64,000 nucleotides of DNA from Gulosibacter hominis (GCF_904842695.1 NZ_CAJGWQ010000008.1:42866-106865); one strand, 5' to 3'; positions 54,718-63,879 are shown, counted from the first letter of the stretch. The notes: a model not told the origin generated them from the letters alone. Translations and numbers: made by a program.

Positions 54718-55413
54718 CTACCAAAGTTTGAGCGCATTGGCGCTGCGATAGACCATGGTGATGCCGACGATCGCGGCAATCCATAGCAGCGTCACTTTCG
54801 CCTCGTAGTTCAGTCGCGGAATCCATCGCTGCAGGCGGTGGGCCAGTCGGTCGCCGACCAGGCCCATGGCGGCGCCCACGAGTATCGCAGGCAGCACCAT
54901 GATGATGCAATACGCCGCCAGTAAAGCGAGTCGCAGCAGCGGGGTGATCTCGAACGACTGCATGATGCCAATCGCTGCGAGGTACGGAAGCATCGTGGCT
55001 GCCTCGATCACTGCGGCGCCCAGCGCGAGCGACGCCATGCCTGCCAGTCCAGCTCGGGTGGCCTTCTGCATCTTGGTCGTGTCGGTGGGCACGTTCGTCT
55101 CGCCCGGCTCGGGCTTTTTCGGATTCGGCGCGAAAATGCCGAACGCAGTGAGCGCGGCTCCGAGAACGAGTGTGACCCAGGGGAACCAATCCGTCTGTGT
55201 CGCTTCCGTGATGATCGGGCCGATGCCGGCAAACCCGAGCATCAGCGTGATGCCCAGAGCGAAATACGCGACGCTGATAGTGCCGAGGTATGTGGCGTAG
55301 GGGATCGTGCGCAGTCGGCCCCAGCGCAGCAACAGGGTGAGTGGGATCACCAGGGTGCCGACGCTCAGGCTGTCGACGAGAGCGAGGCCGATAAGGGAGA
55401 TGATGTCGAGCAT
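54718..55413 (-). CDS. GAP-family (LysE-like fold) membrane protein
   Basis: The 231-aa protein has six predicted spans with G-L-A-L-V-D-S-L-S-V-G-T-L-V-I-P and a cytosolic loop (P-N-P-K-K-P-E-P-G), as in Sap/GAP proteins of actinobacteria linked to lipid or peptidoglycolipid export. AGGAG lies 8 nt before ATG 55413. It is divergent from a TetR gene with two palindromes in the gap, so it is probably the regulated target. Confidence 0.82.
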   Translation of the reverse strand: MLDIISLIGLALVDSLSVGTLVIPLTLLLRWGRLRTIPYATYLGTISVAYFALGITLMLGFAGIGPIITEATQTDWFPWVTLVLGAALTAFGIFAPNPKKPEPGETNVPTDTTKMQKATRAGLAGMASLALGAAVIEAATMLPYLAAIGIMQSFEITPLLRLALLAAYCIIMVLPAILVGAAMGLVGDRLAHRLQRWIPRLNYEAKVTLLWIAAIVGITMVYRSANALKLW

Positions 55414-55436
55414 CCGGGAGGCTCCTGCGGGATGTA

Positions 55437-55448
55437 ATACGAACGTAT
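55437..55448. promoter_or_regulatory. palindromic operator candidate 1
   Basis: ATACG-AA-CGTAT, in the 110-bp gap between the GAP gene and the TetR gene. Confidence 0.6.
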
Positions 55449-55455
55449 AAAAAGT

Positions 55456-55471
55456 TAATACAGTTGTATTA
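55456..55471. promoter_or_regulatory. palindromic operator candidate 2
   Basis: TAATACAGTTGTATTA, 7-bp arms. The shared half-site words (AATAC/GTATT) in both palindromes suggest two sites for the TetR protein. Confidence 0.65.
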
Positions 55472-55523
55472 CGTCCGTCAATGTGGTGCAATCAACGTGT
55501 TCAATTTCGGAGCGGAGGCGCGG

Positions 55524-56126
55524 ATGCAAGACCCAAGTGCGTGGACCGCGCAGGCCGTTTCGATTGCCCGGGCCGCCATTCGTGTCATCGTGAACTCCGG
55601 TCTTGACGCGGTGAGCGTGCGTACCGTTGCAGCCGAAGCACAAGTTGCCGCGGGAAGCGTGCAGTACCACATGGGCACGCGCGATGAGCTGCTCGCGAAA
55701 GCGCTGATGTACTCCACATATCGGCAACACGAACGCGTGAATACACATCGTCTCGCCGGCAGCATCCGTGACCGGCTGACTGCATCCCTTATAGAACTGC
55801 TGCCAACCGGTGGTGTACAGCGAGAGGATGCGGTGATGTGGGTAACCTTCAATGCGGCCGCGTCAACTCGCGATTGGCTCGCTGGCGTGATGTCGCGCGA
55901 GCTTGATCTTTTTCAAGAGCGCGTAGCAGCTGCATTGCGGGCGGCTCGGGATGCGGGGGAGCTGGTCGCAGAGATTAGCGAGGACGACGGCGCGCGACTC
56001 ATAACCGCGCTGGTGAACGGTCTGACGCTCGACTATCTCAACGCCCCAACCGATGCCGCCACGCTGAAGCAATTGCGTAGCGATCTCGAGCGTGGCCTGG
56101 GGCTGGTTTTTGGTGGTGATCGATAA
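55524..56126 (+). CDS. TetR-family regulator
   Basis: The 200-aa repressor has a TetR helix-turn-helix (V-S-V-R-T-V-A-A-E-A-Q-V-A-A-G-S-V-Q-Y-H) and a ligand domain. ATG 55524 has GGAGG 5 nt upstream; earlier in-frame starts lie over the palindromes. It most likely represses the divergent GAP-family gene and itself. Confidence 0.9.
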   Translation: MQDPSAWTAQAVSIARAAIRVIVNSGLDAVSVRTVAAEAQVAAGSVQYHMGTRDELLAKALMYSTYRQHERVNTHRLAGSIRDRLTASLIELLPTGGVQREDAVMWVTFNAAASTRDWLAGVMSRELDLFQERVAAALRAARDAGELVAEISEDDGARLITALVNGLTLDYLNAPTDAATLKQLRSDLERGLGLVFGGDR

Positions 56127-56233
56127 ACACGGTCTTGCCGCAAGATGGTCGACCGCCGGTGGTCCAGGCGAAGCGATGAGCGACGAGAGTAGCCTTGGCG
56201 CAAGCCTTTTGAGCTGGCCTTAGGAAGGTGCCA

Positions 56234-56764
56234 ATGGCAGGCGAAGTCGAAATCACGATCAGGCCGCTCGAGGTGTCTGATGCTCGCGCGATGTTTGCCG
56301 AACTCCAAGACCTCCGCATCTACACCTTCATCGATCAACGCCCTCCCGAGAGTCTCGAGCGGTTACAAGAGCGCTACGGGGTGCTCTGCCAGGGAGCGCC
56401 GCCAGGGCTTGGCGAGAGGTGGCTCAACTGGATCATCCTGAATGCCGAGAGCGGTAAGCCGCTTGGCACACTTCAGGCGACCATCGATGAAAAAACTCAG
56501 CGTGCATCCATCGCCTACGTGCTGTTGCCCAAAATGTGGGGCCGGGGGATCGCCTCGCGAGCCACACAGTGGCTCTTGGACCATTTGCGTGATGACTACG
56601 AGGTCACTGAAACCCAGGTCGAGATCCACGAACACAATGCGCGGTCGTTGAACCTCGCGCGACGTTTGGGTTTCGTTGATGTCGAGGTGTGTCGAGAAGG
56701 TGACCACAATGAGGTCGTCCTGCGCCGGGGCCTCAAAGATGACCGCAAATCGCCCGCGACATGA
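56234..56764 (+). CDS. GNAT acetyltransferase
   Basis: The 176-aa protein has G-K-P-L-G-T-L-Q-A-T, the acetyl-CoA motif M-W-G-R-G-I-A-S-R-A-T-Q and N-A-R-S-L-N-L-A-R-R-L-G-F. It resembles RimJ-type acetyltransferases. AGGAAGG lies 5 nt before ATG 56234. The substrate is unknown. Confidence 0.87.
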   Translation: MAGEVEITIRPLEVSDARAMFAELQDLRIYTFIDQRPPESLERLQERYGVLCQGAPPGLGERWLNWIILNAESGKPLGTLQATIDEKTQRASIAYVLLPKMWGRGIASRATQWLLDHLRDDYEVTETQVEIHEHNARSLNLARRLGFVDVEVCREGDHNEVVLRRGLKDDRKSPAT

Positions 56765-56873
56765 CGCGAACGAACTCAGCCGAGAACCCTTGCCGTAGTT
56801 AACGCCTCGCCCGCGGCCAAACTCCCGCGGAAGTTATAGGATCGGGCTGGGGAGAGATCTGAGGGAGGTACAC

Positions 56874-57815
56874 ATGGGTGCGGGGCACGATCACGCGCAT
56901 GTCAATCTGGATGCAGAGGCTCCCGAAGGTATGCGAAAGCGCCTGTGGATCATCTTTTCGATCACCGCGACGATTGTCGTCGCCCAGGCCATCGGCTCGA
57001 TCATCACCGGCTCGCTGGCGCTGTTTACCGACACCGTGCACGCGGTGGTGGATGCATCCGGGCTGCTGCTGGCGCTGATCGCGGCCAGTCTCATGCACAA
57101 ACCCGCCAGCTCAACCCACACCTGGGGGTTTCGCCGCATCGAGGTGATCGCGGCGCTCGCGCAGGCGACGCTGCTAACCGTGGTCGGCACCTATGCCGCC
57201 GTCGAAGGAGTTCGCCGCCTATTCGAGCCGCCCGAGATTCAGGGCGTCGAACTGCTGGTGTTTGGTGTTCTGGGGCTTATCGCCAACCTCATCGGCATCA
57301 TCGTGCTCTCGTCGAACCGCAGCGCAAATTTCAATATGCGCGCAGCCTTCCTTGAAGTGCTCAACGACGCGCTCGGTTCCCTCGGGGTGATCATTGCCGC
57401 AATCACGATCGCCACCACCGGCTTTTATCAAGCGGATGCGATCGCGAGCCTGTTCATCGCGGCGCTGATCGTGCCTCGCGCGGTGAAACTACTGCGCGAA
57501 ACAGTGCGCGTGCTTATGGAATTCAGCCCCGACGGGCTCAACCTCGACGATGTGCACGAACACCTGCTCGGTATCGACCACGTTATTGATGTGCACGATC
57601 TGCACGCGTCCACGGTCGCGACCGGGCTGCCGATTTTGTCGGCGCATCTGGTGGTCGACGACGGTTGTTTCACCGATTTGCACGCCATCGAGATTCTGCA
57701 GGCGGCGAAACAGTGCGTGGCCGAACACTTCCCGGTGTCGGTGGTGCACTCGACATTCCAACTTGAAACGCCGGCAATTGCGGCCAGCGAGCGGTGTGAC
57801 GAGTTGCACGACTGA
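56874..57815 (+). CDS. CDF-family metal cation exporter (CzcD-like)
   Basis: The 313-aa protein has a His-rich N-terminus (G-H-D-H-A-H), six spans, and the CDF metal-site motifs L-F-T-D-T-V-H-A-V-V-D in span 2 and L-N-D-A-L-G in span 5 (H/D and D residues where Zn binds). The C-terminal cytosolic domain has D-V-H-D-L-H. It should export Zn2+, Cd2+ or Co2+ in exchange for protons. The first site has D-x3-H in place of H-x3-D order, usual for this branch. A TAGGAT box and GGGAGG precede the ATG. Confidence 0.92.
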   Translation: MGAGHDHAHVNLDAEAPEGMRKRLWIIFSITATIVVAQAIGSIITGSLALFTDTVHAVVDASGLLLALIAASLMHKPASSTHTWGFRRIEVIAALAQATLLTVVGTYAAVEGVRRLFEPPEIQGVELLVFGVLGLIANLIGIIVLSSNRSANFNMRAAFLEVLNDALGSLGVIIAAITIATTGFYQADAIASLFIAALIVPRAVKLLRETVRVLMEFSPDGLNLDDVHEHLLGIDHVIDVHDLHASTVATGLPILSAHLVVDDGCFTDLHAIEILQAAKQCVAEHFPVSVVHSTFQLETPAIAASERCDELHD

Positions 57816-57851
57816 GCCGGCAAGCTGCATCCGTTCTCAATAATTGGTCGC

Positions 57852-57857
57852 TAGGGT
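57852..57857 (+). promoter_or_regulatory. -10 box of the alpha/beta hydrolase gene
   Basis: TAGGGT, 7 nt before ATG 57865. Confidence 0.45.
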
Positions 57858-57864
57858 CATGCAC

Positions 57865-59115
57865 ATGAGCTTTGGCGCAATTAATTTGACCGAACACACA
57901 CTAACCGTGCCACTGGTGTGGCCCGATCTTGCCGGCGGCGATGAGGCCGACGATCGCACGATCGATATTTTCGCTCGCGTAGTCACCCGGAGCGGGGGAG
58001 AAGACCTGCCCTACCTGGTGTTTTTGCAGGGCGGCCCGGGTAGCGAAGATCCGCGACCCGGTCCCGACCAGGCCGCCTGGATCGACGCCGCGCTCGAGGA
58101 TCACCGGGTGGTGCTGCTCGACCAGCGCGGAACCGGCCGTTCGACCCCGGTCGGCGACGGCTTTCTCGAGGGGCGCAGCGCCGAGGAGGTCGCCGAGCAC
58201 CTCACGCATCTGCGCGCCGACTCGATCGTGCGCGATGCCGAAGCGGTGCGCGAGCACCTGGGCGCAAAAACCTGGCGGGTGCTCGGCCAATCATTCGGCG
58301 GATTCACGCTGCTGCACTACCTGAGCTACTTTGCCGACTCGGTAGAGCGCGCCTATTTCACCGGCGGCCTGTCGGCGGTGGGCCGCCACTGCGACGATGT
58401 CTATCGGCTGTGCTACGACCGGATGCGGGAACTCTCGTTGGCCTACTACCGCCGGTTCCCAGAAGATCGCGACCGGATGCGCCGCGTGGTCGAGCTCGCC
58501 GAACGTGGCGAAATCGTGCTGCCAGACGGTGAAGTGCTTTCGGCGAGCCGAGCCCGCAACCTCGGCCACCTGCTCGGCTCGGATAACGGCTGGGCGCGCC
58601 TGCACTGGCTGCTCGAACTCGACCCCGATTCGAACGCATTCCGCCACGACCTGGCGAACGCGATGGCCTACGGTGGCCGCAACCCGCTCTACTACGTGTT
58701 CCACGAGTCGTCGTATGCCGATGGCTGCGTCACCGACTGGTCGGCACAGCGCGTCGAGCCCGACGACTTCCGCGAAGACGTGACACTGCTCACCGGTGAG
58801 CATGTGCGAGAAGAATGGTGCGACACGGTGCCGGCGTTCCAACCTTGGGCTGAGGTGACGCGCATCCTCGCCAAGCACGAGTGGCCGAAGCTTTACGATC
58901 CCGAAGCGCTCAAGGCCAGTGGTGCGATTGGTGCGGCAGCGGTGTATGTGAACGACGCTTATGTACCACTCGAGTTTTCGCGTGAAACCGGGGCGCTGCT
59001 GCCGGGCGTCAAGCAGTGGATCACCAGCGAATACGAGCACAGCGGCCTGCGCACGAGCGGCAGCCGCGTGGTCGAGCGGCTGTTTGCGCTCGCGGACGGG
59101 CGTGCACTGCGGTAG
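57865..59115 (+). CDS. alpha/beta hydrolase, proline iminopeptidase-like (S33)
   Basis: The 416-aa protein has the oxyanion motif L-Q-G-G-P-G, L-L-D-Q-R-G-T-G-R-S and the nucleophile elbow G-Q-S-F-G-G, as in the S33 prolyl aminopeptidase family. The helical cap (about 170-300) and the late acid/His region (V-N-D-A-Y-V-P, Y-E-H-S-G) fit. It would cleave N-terminal proline peptides in the cytosol. The start ATG 57865 follows from the TAGGGT spacing; ATG 57859 is an alternative. Confidence 0.9.
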   Translation: MSFGAINLTEHTLTVPLVWPDLAGGDEADDRTIDIFARVVTRSGGEDLPYLVFLQGGPGSEDPRPGPDQAAWIDAALEDHRVVLLDQRGTGRSTPVGDGFLEGRSAEEVAEHLTHLRADSIVRDAEAVREHLGAKTWRVLGQSFGGFTLLHYLSYFADSVERAYFTGGLSAVGRHCDDVYRLCYDRMRELSLAYYRRFPEDRDRMRRVVELAERGEIVLPDGEVLSASRARNLGHLLGSDNGWARLHWLLELDPDSNAFRHDLANAMAYGGRNPLYYVFHESSYADGCVTDWSAQRVEPDDFREDVTLLTGEHVREEWCDTVPAFQPWAEVTRILAKHEWPKLYDPEALKASGAIGAAAVYVNDAYVPLEFSRETGALLPGVKQWITSEYEHSGLRTSGSRVVERLFALADGRALR

Positions 59116-59146
59116 CTCATCCTCGAGCGAAATTTGCAGCGGCGAA

Positions 59147-59542
59147 CTAGGCGACGACCAACTCGACCTCAAACCCCTCCGTGTTTTCGAGATAGAGCGC
59201 CACATGCTGCTCGCCACCGGCGTGCGGATAGCGCTCGGCAAAGAGTTCCCGCCATCCCTGAGCCAGTGCCTCTTTACGCAACCGATCCAAGAGCTGGCGG
59301 TCGCGCACGCAGAGCGCAAGGTGGTTGAGACCCGCTCGCATTCGGTCATGCTCGCCACGAAGTGCTCGAGACTGCTCCAACACCAGGTACTCGCCCGAGG
59401 GAGCTGTCCACACCCGCCCGGCATCCCAACCATCAACCGGTGTCGCTGCCCAACCCAGTGACGTCAGCAACCAGTCAAACTCGAGTTCGCTGATCGCCAG
59501 GTTCGACGTCCACAGCTCGATGTGATGAATCGCGCAAGACAT
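59147..59542 (-). CDS. VOC-family (glyoxalase-like) protein
   Basis: The 131-aa protein has H-H-I-E-L-W at the N-terminus and L-N-H-L-A-L and E-G-F-E-V-E-L near the C-terminus, the His/Glu positions of vicinal oxygen chelate proteins. The enzyme reaction is not evident. TAGACT lies 6 nt before ATG 59542, so it is likely leaderless. It converges with the hydrolase gene. Confidence 0.87.
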   Translation of the reverse strand: MSCAIHHIELWTSNLAISELEFDWLLTSLGWAATPVDGWDAGRVWTAPSGEYLVLEQSRALRGEHDRMRAGLNHLALCVRDRQLLDRLRKEALAQGWRELFAERYPHAGGEQHVALYLENTEGFEVELVVA

Positions 59543-59548
59543 GCGATC

Positions 59549-59554
59549 AGTCTA
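59549..59554 (-). promoter_or_regulatory. -10 box of the VOC gene
   Basis: TAGACT on the minus strand, 6-nt gap to ATG 59542. Confidence 0.45.
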
Positions 59555-59652
59555 GGTAGCCAACGAGGCTGCACCGCACTAAAACGAGCGAGCACGCCGT
59601 AGGCAGCGCCCTGTAAGCTCGCGTCCAACAACCGCAGCGGCGAACTCAAGAA

Positions 59653-60690
59653 CTAGAGCTGACGCAGTAGCCCGACCACTTCAAACAGCGTGCGGAAGCT
59701 GCGTGAAACGGCCTTCGATGAGCCGAAGTTGATGGCGATCTCAGCGTCATGCACCGGGTCGTGCCACAGGTGCGCGGCCGAGCTGCCGAGGTGCCCCACC
59801 AGCCGCGGCCAGTTGCGTGCCCACGGGACGAGCCCCTCGAACCGCACCGTCATGGTGCCGGCACCGTACCAGAGTCCGGGGCGGAAGCGGTGTCGCGGCT
59901 CCTGCAGCATCGCCCAAGACTCGGCGCTGATGAGCTTGCCATTACGCATCCCGGCCATCAGCTGTAGAAAATCGTCCAGTGTGCCGGCAATACCGCCACC
60001 CGCCCAGTCGCAGGTGATTGCGCGGCGGGTTCCGATATCAATTCCGGCGATCGATAGCGACGCAATCTCGTCGGTGCCGGATGCAGGCTGAGTGCGAAAT
60101 GGTAGGAAACTGCGGCCCATACCCAGCGGTGCAAAAACTCGGTGATGCACGAGCTCGCCGAACAGTTCGCCGGTCACTGTTTCGAGAGCTCGACCGAGCA
60201 ACACGAACCCGGTGTCGCTATAGCGGAACCTCTCGCCGGGCCTAGCCACCGGCTGCTGTCGGTCGCGCGTGAACGCGATCAGTTCGGCCGGCGACCACTC
60301 GCGATCGAGGTCGCGCTTGAGTTCGGCAACAAATCGCGGCCCAGATTTCGTGCGTCCCTCATAAAAATCGTTGCAGCCGGATGTGTGGGTGAGCAGCTGC
60401 TCGATGGTCACCTCGGCTGCGGCGTCATCCGCGAACAGGCCGTCAATTTCGGATGCGGGCAGCAGCTCAGCAATCGGTGTGGCAAGGGCAATGCGGCCCG
60501 CCTCAACCTGCTGCATCACGAGCGCGGTCGTTATGAGTTTGCCGACGCTTGTGGCGTGGAAGGGGAGGTCGGTGTCACCGTATCGATAGTCAATGCCGAG
60601 CGATTGCGAGCGCACCGCTACCTGCGGAGTGAAGTGTTGGATCTTTACGAGACGCTGGTCGAGTTGATTGGCAAAATCGGTGCTGTGCAT
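59653..60690 (-). CDS. beta-lactamase-fold serine hydrolase
   Basis: The 345-aa protein has S-V-G-K (S-x-x-K nucleophile) near residue 48, Y-S-D-T-G (where class C/DD-peptidase relatives have Y-x-N) near 159, and H-L-G-S-S-A-A (K-T-G-like position) near 308. No signal peptide is visible, so it is probably cytosolic. Members of this group include esterases and D-amino-acid peptidases, so antibiotic resistance should not be assumed. GGGAGA precedes the ATG. Confidence 0.82.
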   Translation of the reverse strand: MHSTDFANQLDQRLVKIQHFTPQVAVRSQSLGIDYRYGDTDLPFHATSVGKLITTALVMQQVEAGRIALATPIAELLPASEIDGLFADDAAAEVTIEQLLTHTSGCNDFYEGRTKSGPRFVAELKRDLDREWSPAELIAFTRDRQQPVARPGERFRYSDTGFVLLGRALETVTGELFGELVHHRVFAPLGMGRSFLPFRTQPASGTDEIASLSIAGIDIGTRRAITCDWAGGGIAGTLDDFLQLMAGMRNGKLISAESWAMLQEPRHRFRPGLWYGAGTMTVRFEGLVPWARNWPRLVGHLGSSAAHLWHDPVHDAEIAINFGSSKAVSRSFRTLFEVVGLLRQL

Positions 60691-60867
60691 CCGGAATCTC
60701 CCTGTTGATTGGAGCAGACCGTCGCCGGATCCGCTATGAAGTCATATTGGAGCTCACGGATGTGAACGCGCAGCAACCGGGATGCGAACACGATGTTCGC
60801 GTAATGAACCGTCACATAGTGCGGCAGTGTTTTGCACTGCACGCTGATTCGTGCCAATCTAACTGCA

Positions 60868-60950
60868 TTCATCTCGAGTAGCTGAGAGACCCGGCTCTGT
60901 GACGCTGCAGCAACCTTGGCAAGCAAGGTGCTACTGCCGGGAACGATGGA
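60868..60950 (+). promoter_or_regulatory. SAM-I (S-box) riboswitch of metNIQ
   Basis: Conserved S-box blocks are visible in order: GCTGAGAGACCCGGCTC, TGTGACGC, GCAGCAACC, a short hairpin and AAGGTGCTA, then GCCGGGAACGATG. The P1 stem can form from TTCATC (60868-60873) and GATGGA (60945-60950). The 3' half of P1 overlaps the metN Shine-Dalgarno GGAGG (60948-60952), so SAM binding should block translation start. Confidence 0.85.
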
Positions 60951-60959
60951 GGCCAGCAC

Positions 60960-61949
60960 GTGATTGAACTGCGCGACGTAACCAAGGTGTATACGCGCAA
61001 GGGCGCTGACCCCGTGACCGCACTCGACGGCCTCAGCCTGTCGGTAGAAGCTGGCAGTATCCACGGCATCGTCGGTGAATCCGGTGCTGGTAAATCCACT
61101 CTCATTCGCTGTCTTACCGCGCTCGAACGCCCCACTTCCGGATCAATTCTGGTTGCTGGACAAGACCTCACCACACTGCGCAACCAAGACCTGCGCACGG
61201 CCCGGCGTAGCATCGGCATGGTGTTTCAGGGCGCCAACCTGTTCGAGTCGCGCACCGCATTCGAAAACATCGCGTATCCGCTGCGAATCGCCAAAGTGCC
61301 GGCCATAGAACGCGAAAGCCGCGTCAACGAATTGCTCGACCTCGTTGGGCTCAGCGGCCGCGGCGACTCGTATCCGGCGCAGCTTTCGGGCGGTCAGCGC
61401 CAGCGCGTTGGCATCGCCCGCGCCCTCGCCGACGACCCCGGTGTGCTGCTCGCCGACGAACCTACCTCGGCACTCGATAGCGACACCACCGCACAGATTC
61501 TTGCGCTGCTCAAAAGCGTGCGCGACCGCACCGGCGTGACCGTCGTGGTCATCACCCACGAAATGTCGGTGGTACGCGAGATTTGCGACTCGGTCACGCT
61601 GCTCGACCGCGGCACCGTGCGCGAATCGGGTCGCATCCGAGATGTGGTCACAAACCCCAATTCTGAACTCGCCCGCAAACTCATCCCGCTGCCCGAATTT
61701 GGTGCGGATGCGGTGGGCACCCAGCGCGCGATCGACCTGTTCTTCACCTCGCATCCCGGCGACCCGATGGGGTCGAAGGTGATGGCGCAGGTGCAGCAGG
61801 TGTCGGGTGATATTGCCGCGGGCACTTTCGAAACCGTCGGTGACGTTCAGGTTGGGCGGCTCGTGGTAACCGTCGCTCCCGACGCAGTCGCGGGTGCTCT
61901 CGAAGCGTTCGCCAGCCACAACATCCACGCGGAGGTGCGTGCCGCATGA
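60960..61949 (+). CDS. metN: methionine ABC importer ATPase MetN
   Basis: The 329-aa ATPase has Walker A G-E-S-G-A-G-K-S-T, signature L-S-G-G-Q-R-Q-R-V, Walker B V-L-L-A-D-E-P-T-S-A-L-D and the C-terminal NIL domain (about 255-329) that binds methionine and inhibits transport when the cell is replete. GTG 60960 is the start. It overlaps metI by 4 nt. Confidence 0.95.
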   Translation: MIELRDVTKVYTRKGADPVTALDGLSLSVEAGSIHGIVGESGAGKSTLIRCLTALERPTSGSILVAGQDLTTLRNQDLRTARRSIGMVFQGANLFESRTAFENIAYPLRIAKVPAIERESRVNELLDLVGLSGRGDSYPAQLSGGQRQRVGIARALADDPGVLLADEPTSALDSDTTAQILALLKSVRDRTGVTVVVITHEMSVVREICDSVTLLDRGTVRESGRIRDVVTNPNSELARKLIPLPEFGADAVGTQRAIDLFFTSHPGDPMGSKVMAQVQQVSGDIAAGTFETVGDVQVGRLVVTVAPDAVAGALEAFASHNIHAEVRAA

Positions 61950-62683
61950 TCGACATTTTGCAGCAGTTCGCCTCGGCAAGTCAGGATGTGCTTGCCGCCG
62001 CCGGGGAAGAAACCTGGTTCAACCGCCCGGCAGTGCAAAAGGGGCTTGTCACTGCAATCCTCGAGACGCTCTATATGACCGGCGCAGCCACGTTTTTTAG
62101 CGTGCTGTTTGGCCTGCCCACCGGTGTGATCCTCGCCGAAACGCGGCGCGGTGGGCTCATCGCGCAACCTATCGTGCACCGGGTGCTCGGGGCGATCGTC
62201 AATATTGGCCGCGCCATCCCGTTCATCATCCTTGCCGTCATCGTCTTGTATTTCATCCGCCTCATCAATTTGCCGTGGCTCAAAACAATCGGCTGGCCAG
62301 CATTCACCATCGCGCTGGTCGTCAGCGCCGTGCCGTATATGGCGCGCATGGTCGAATCGAACGTGCTCGCAGTCGACCACGGCAAGGTCGAGGCGGCGCA
62401 GATGGCCGGCGCCTCGCGCAGTGCAATCATGTCGGGTGTGCTCGTGCGTGAAGCCCTACCGTCGCTGATTCAATCGACCACCATCCTGACCATCACGATC
62501 ATCGGCTACTCGGCCATGGCATCTGCGGTTGGCGGCGGCGGGCTCGGTGCGCTCGCCATCAACCAGGGATATCAGCGCAACAACTTCGACGTCATCGTCA
62601 TCACCGTGGTCATCATCCTGATCATCGTGCAGCTCGTGCAGTGGCTGGGCGACATGCTCAGCCGGCTGGTGGATCACCGCTAG
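61946..62683 (+). CDS. metI: methionine ABC importer permease MetI
   Basis: The 245-aa permease has five or six spans and the EAA loop V-E-A-A-Q-M-A-G-A-S-R-S-A-I. ATGA overlap with metN. It forms the homodimeric channel. Confidence 0.94.
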   Translation: MIDILQQFASASQDVLAAAGEETWFNRPAVQKGLVTAILETLYMTGAATFFSVLFGLPTGVILAETRRGGLIAQPIVHRVLGAIVNIGRAIPFIILAVIVLYFIRLINLPWLKTIGWPAFTIALVVSAVPYMARMVESNVLAVDHGKVEAAQMAGASRSAIMSGVLVREALPSLIQSTTILTITIIGYSAMASAVGGGGLGALAINQGYQRNNFDVIVITVVIILIIVQLVQWLGDMLSRLVDHR

Positions 62684-62772
62684 GCGCCACCGGCCGGCAA
62701 TTAGTGGCCAAGCACAACCCATCCCGATTCAATTCCCGCCGTTCGCGGGAACTATCCAAACGAAGGAATCCC

Positions 62773-63618
62773 ATGAAGATCACAAAGATCGCCAAGATCG
62801 CTGCTGCAACCGCAGTAGCCGCACTCGCACTCGCCGGCTGCGCCGCCGGTGACACCACCGACGCCACTACCGACGCGACCACCGCTGAAGGCGGAGTGGT
62901 GACGCTGAAGGTCGGCGCATCGCCAGTGCCGCACGCTGACATCCTCAACTTCGTCAACGACAACCTCGCCGAGGATGCCGGGCTCAAGCTCGAGATCGTT
63001 GAGTACACCGACTATGTGCAGCCCAACGTGGCGCTGTCGGAGGGCGAACTGGATGCGAACTTCTTCCAGCACGTGCCCTACTTCGACGCTGAGGTGGCCG
63101 AGAAGGGCTACAACTTCGAGCACGGTGAAGGTGTGCAGATCGAGCCCTACGGCATCTACTCGAAGCAGCTCACCGACCTGAAGGAGATCCCTGAGGGCGG
63201 CAAGGTGCTCGTGAACAACGACCCGTCGAACCAGGCCCGTGCGCTGAAGCTGCTCGAGCAGGAGGGCATCATCGGCCTCGACGGCGCCGAAAACCCCACC
63301 ATCTACGAAATTGCCGACAACCCGAAAAACCTCGAGTTCACCGAGGCTGAGGCTGCCGTGATTCCGGTGCAGCTGCCGGATGTCGACATTGCCGTGATCA
63401 ACGGTAACTACGCGCTCGAGCACGGACTCAACCCGGCAAAGGATGCGCTGGCGCTCGAATCGGGTAAGGACAACCCCTACGCGAACATCCTCGCTTGGAA
63501 CAAGGATGCCGAGAAGGCCGACGCGATTGCGAAGCTCGAAGAGCTGCTGCACGACCCGCAGGTGGCCGACTTCATCCGCGAACAGTACCCGGACGGTGAG
63601 ATCATCCCCGCGTTCTAA
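62773..63618 (+). CDS. metQ: methionine-binding lipoprotein MetQ
   Basis: The 281-aa protein has a signal peptide with lipobox L-A-G-C, then V-G-A-S-P-V-P-H-A-D-I-L and the NlpA-family core D-A-N-F-F-Q-H-V-P-Y and N-N-D-P-S-N-Q-A-R-A-L. It captures D- or L-methionine outside the membrane and delivers it to MetNI. GGAATCCC precedes the ATG. It lies 89 nt after metI in the same operon. Confidence 0.95.
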   Translation: MKITKIAKIAAATAVAALALAGCAAGDTTDATTDATTAEGGVVTLKVGASPVPHADILNFVNDNLAEDAGLKLEIVEYTDYVQPNVALSEGELDANFFQHVPYFDAEVAEKGYNFEHGEGVQIEPYGIYSKQLTDLKEIPEGGKVLVNNDPSNQARALKLLEQEGIIGLDGAENPTIYEIADNPKNLEFTEAEAAVIPVQLPDVDIAVINGNYALEHGLNPAKDALALESGKDNPYANILAWNKDAEKADAIAKLEELLHDPQVADFIREQYPDGEIIPAF

Positions 63619-63630
63619 TTTCTACGCTCT

Positions 63631-63668
63631 GCGCCCCACGGCCGGCTTCGTGCCCGACCGTGGGGCGC
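63631..63668 (+). terminator. terminator of metNIQ
   Basis: GCGCCCCACGG (63631-63641) pairs with CCGTGGGGCGC (63658-63668). A T-containing but G-broken tail follows. Confidence 0.8.
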
Positions 63669-63833
63669 TCGCGTTTGTGCGCGCGCTTTTGTGGGTGGGT
63701 GCGCGGCGCACCCGCTCGCCGCAGTGCGCAGCGCCTCGCCGTGCGACGTCTTGCGCGCCGACGCGCGGTCACGACGCCTTTTCCCTGGCGACTCCCACTC
63801 GCCCCGAGCCTCCTATCACGCCAGTTGTGTGGG

Positions 63834-63877
63834 TTCGCGTCATTTGTATGTGGCAGAGCACACACAAATGACGCGAA
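63834..63877. repeat. 14-bp-arm inverted repeat
   Basis: TTCGCGTCATTTGT (63834-63847) and ACAAATGACGCGAA (63864-63877) match perfectly around a 16-nt spacer. Confidence 0.85.
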
Positions 63878-63879
63878 GA

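Noticed and set aside
54022..54786. 254-codon plus-strand frame
   Set aside because: It runs antisense over the nitronate monooxygenase start and the DapA fragment and has no recognisable protein features.
59653..60690. Beta-lactamase resistance gene
   Set aside because: The S-x-x-K fold is present but Y-S-D replaces Y-x-N and there is no export signal, so a cytosolic esterase or peptidase is more likely.
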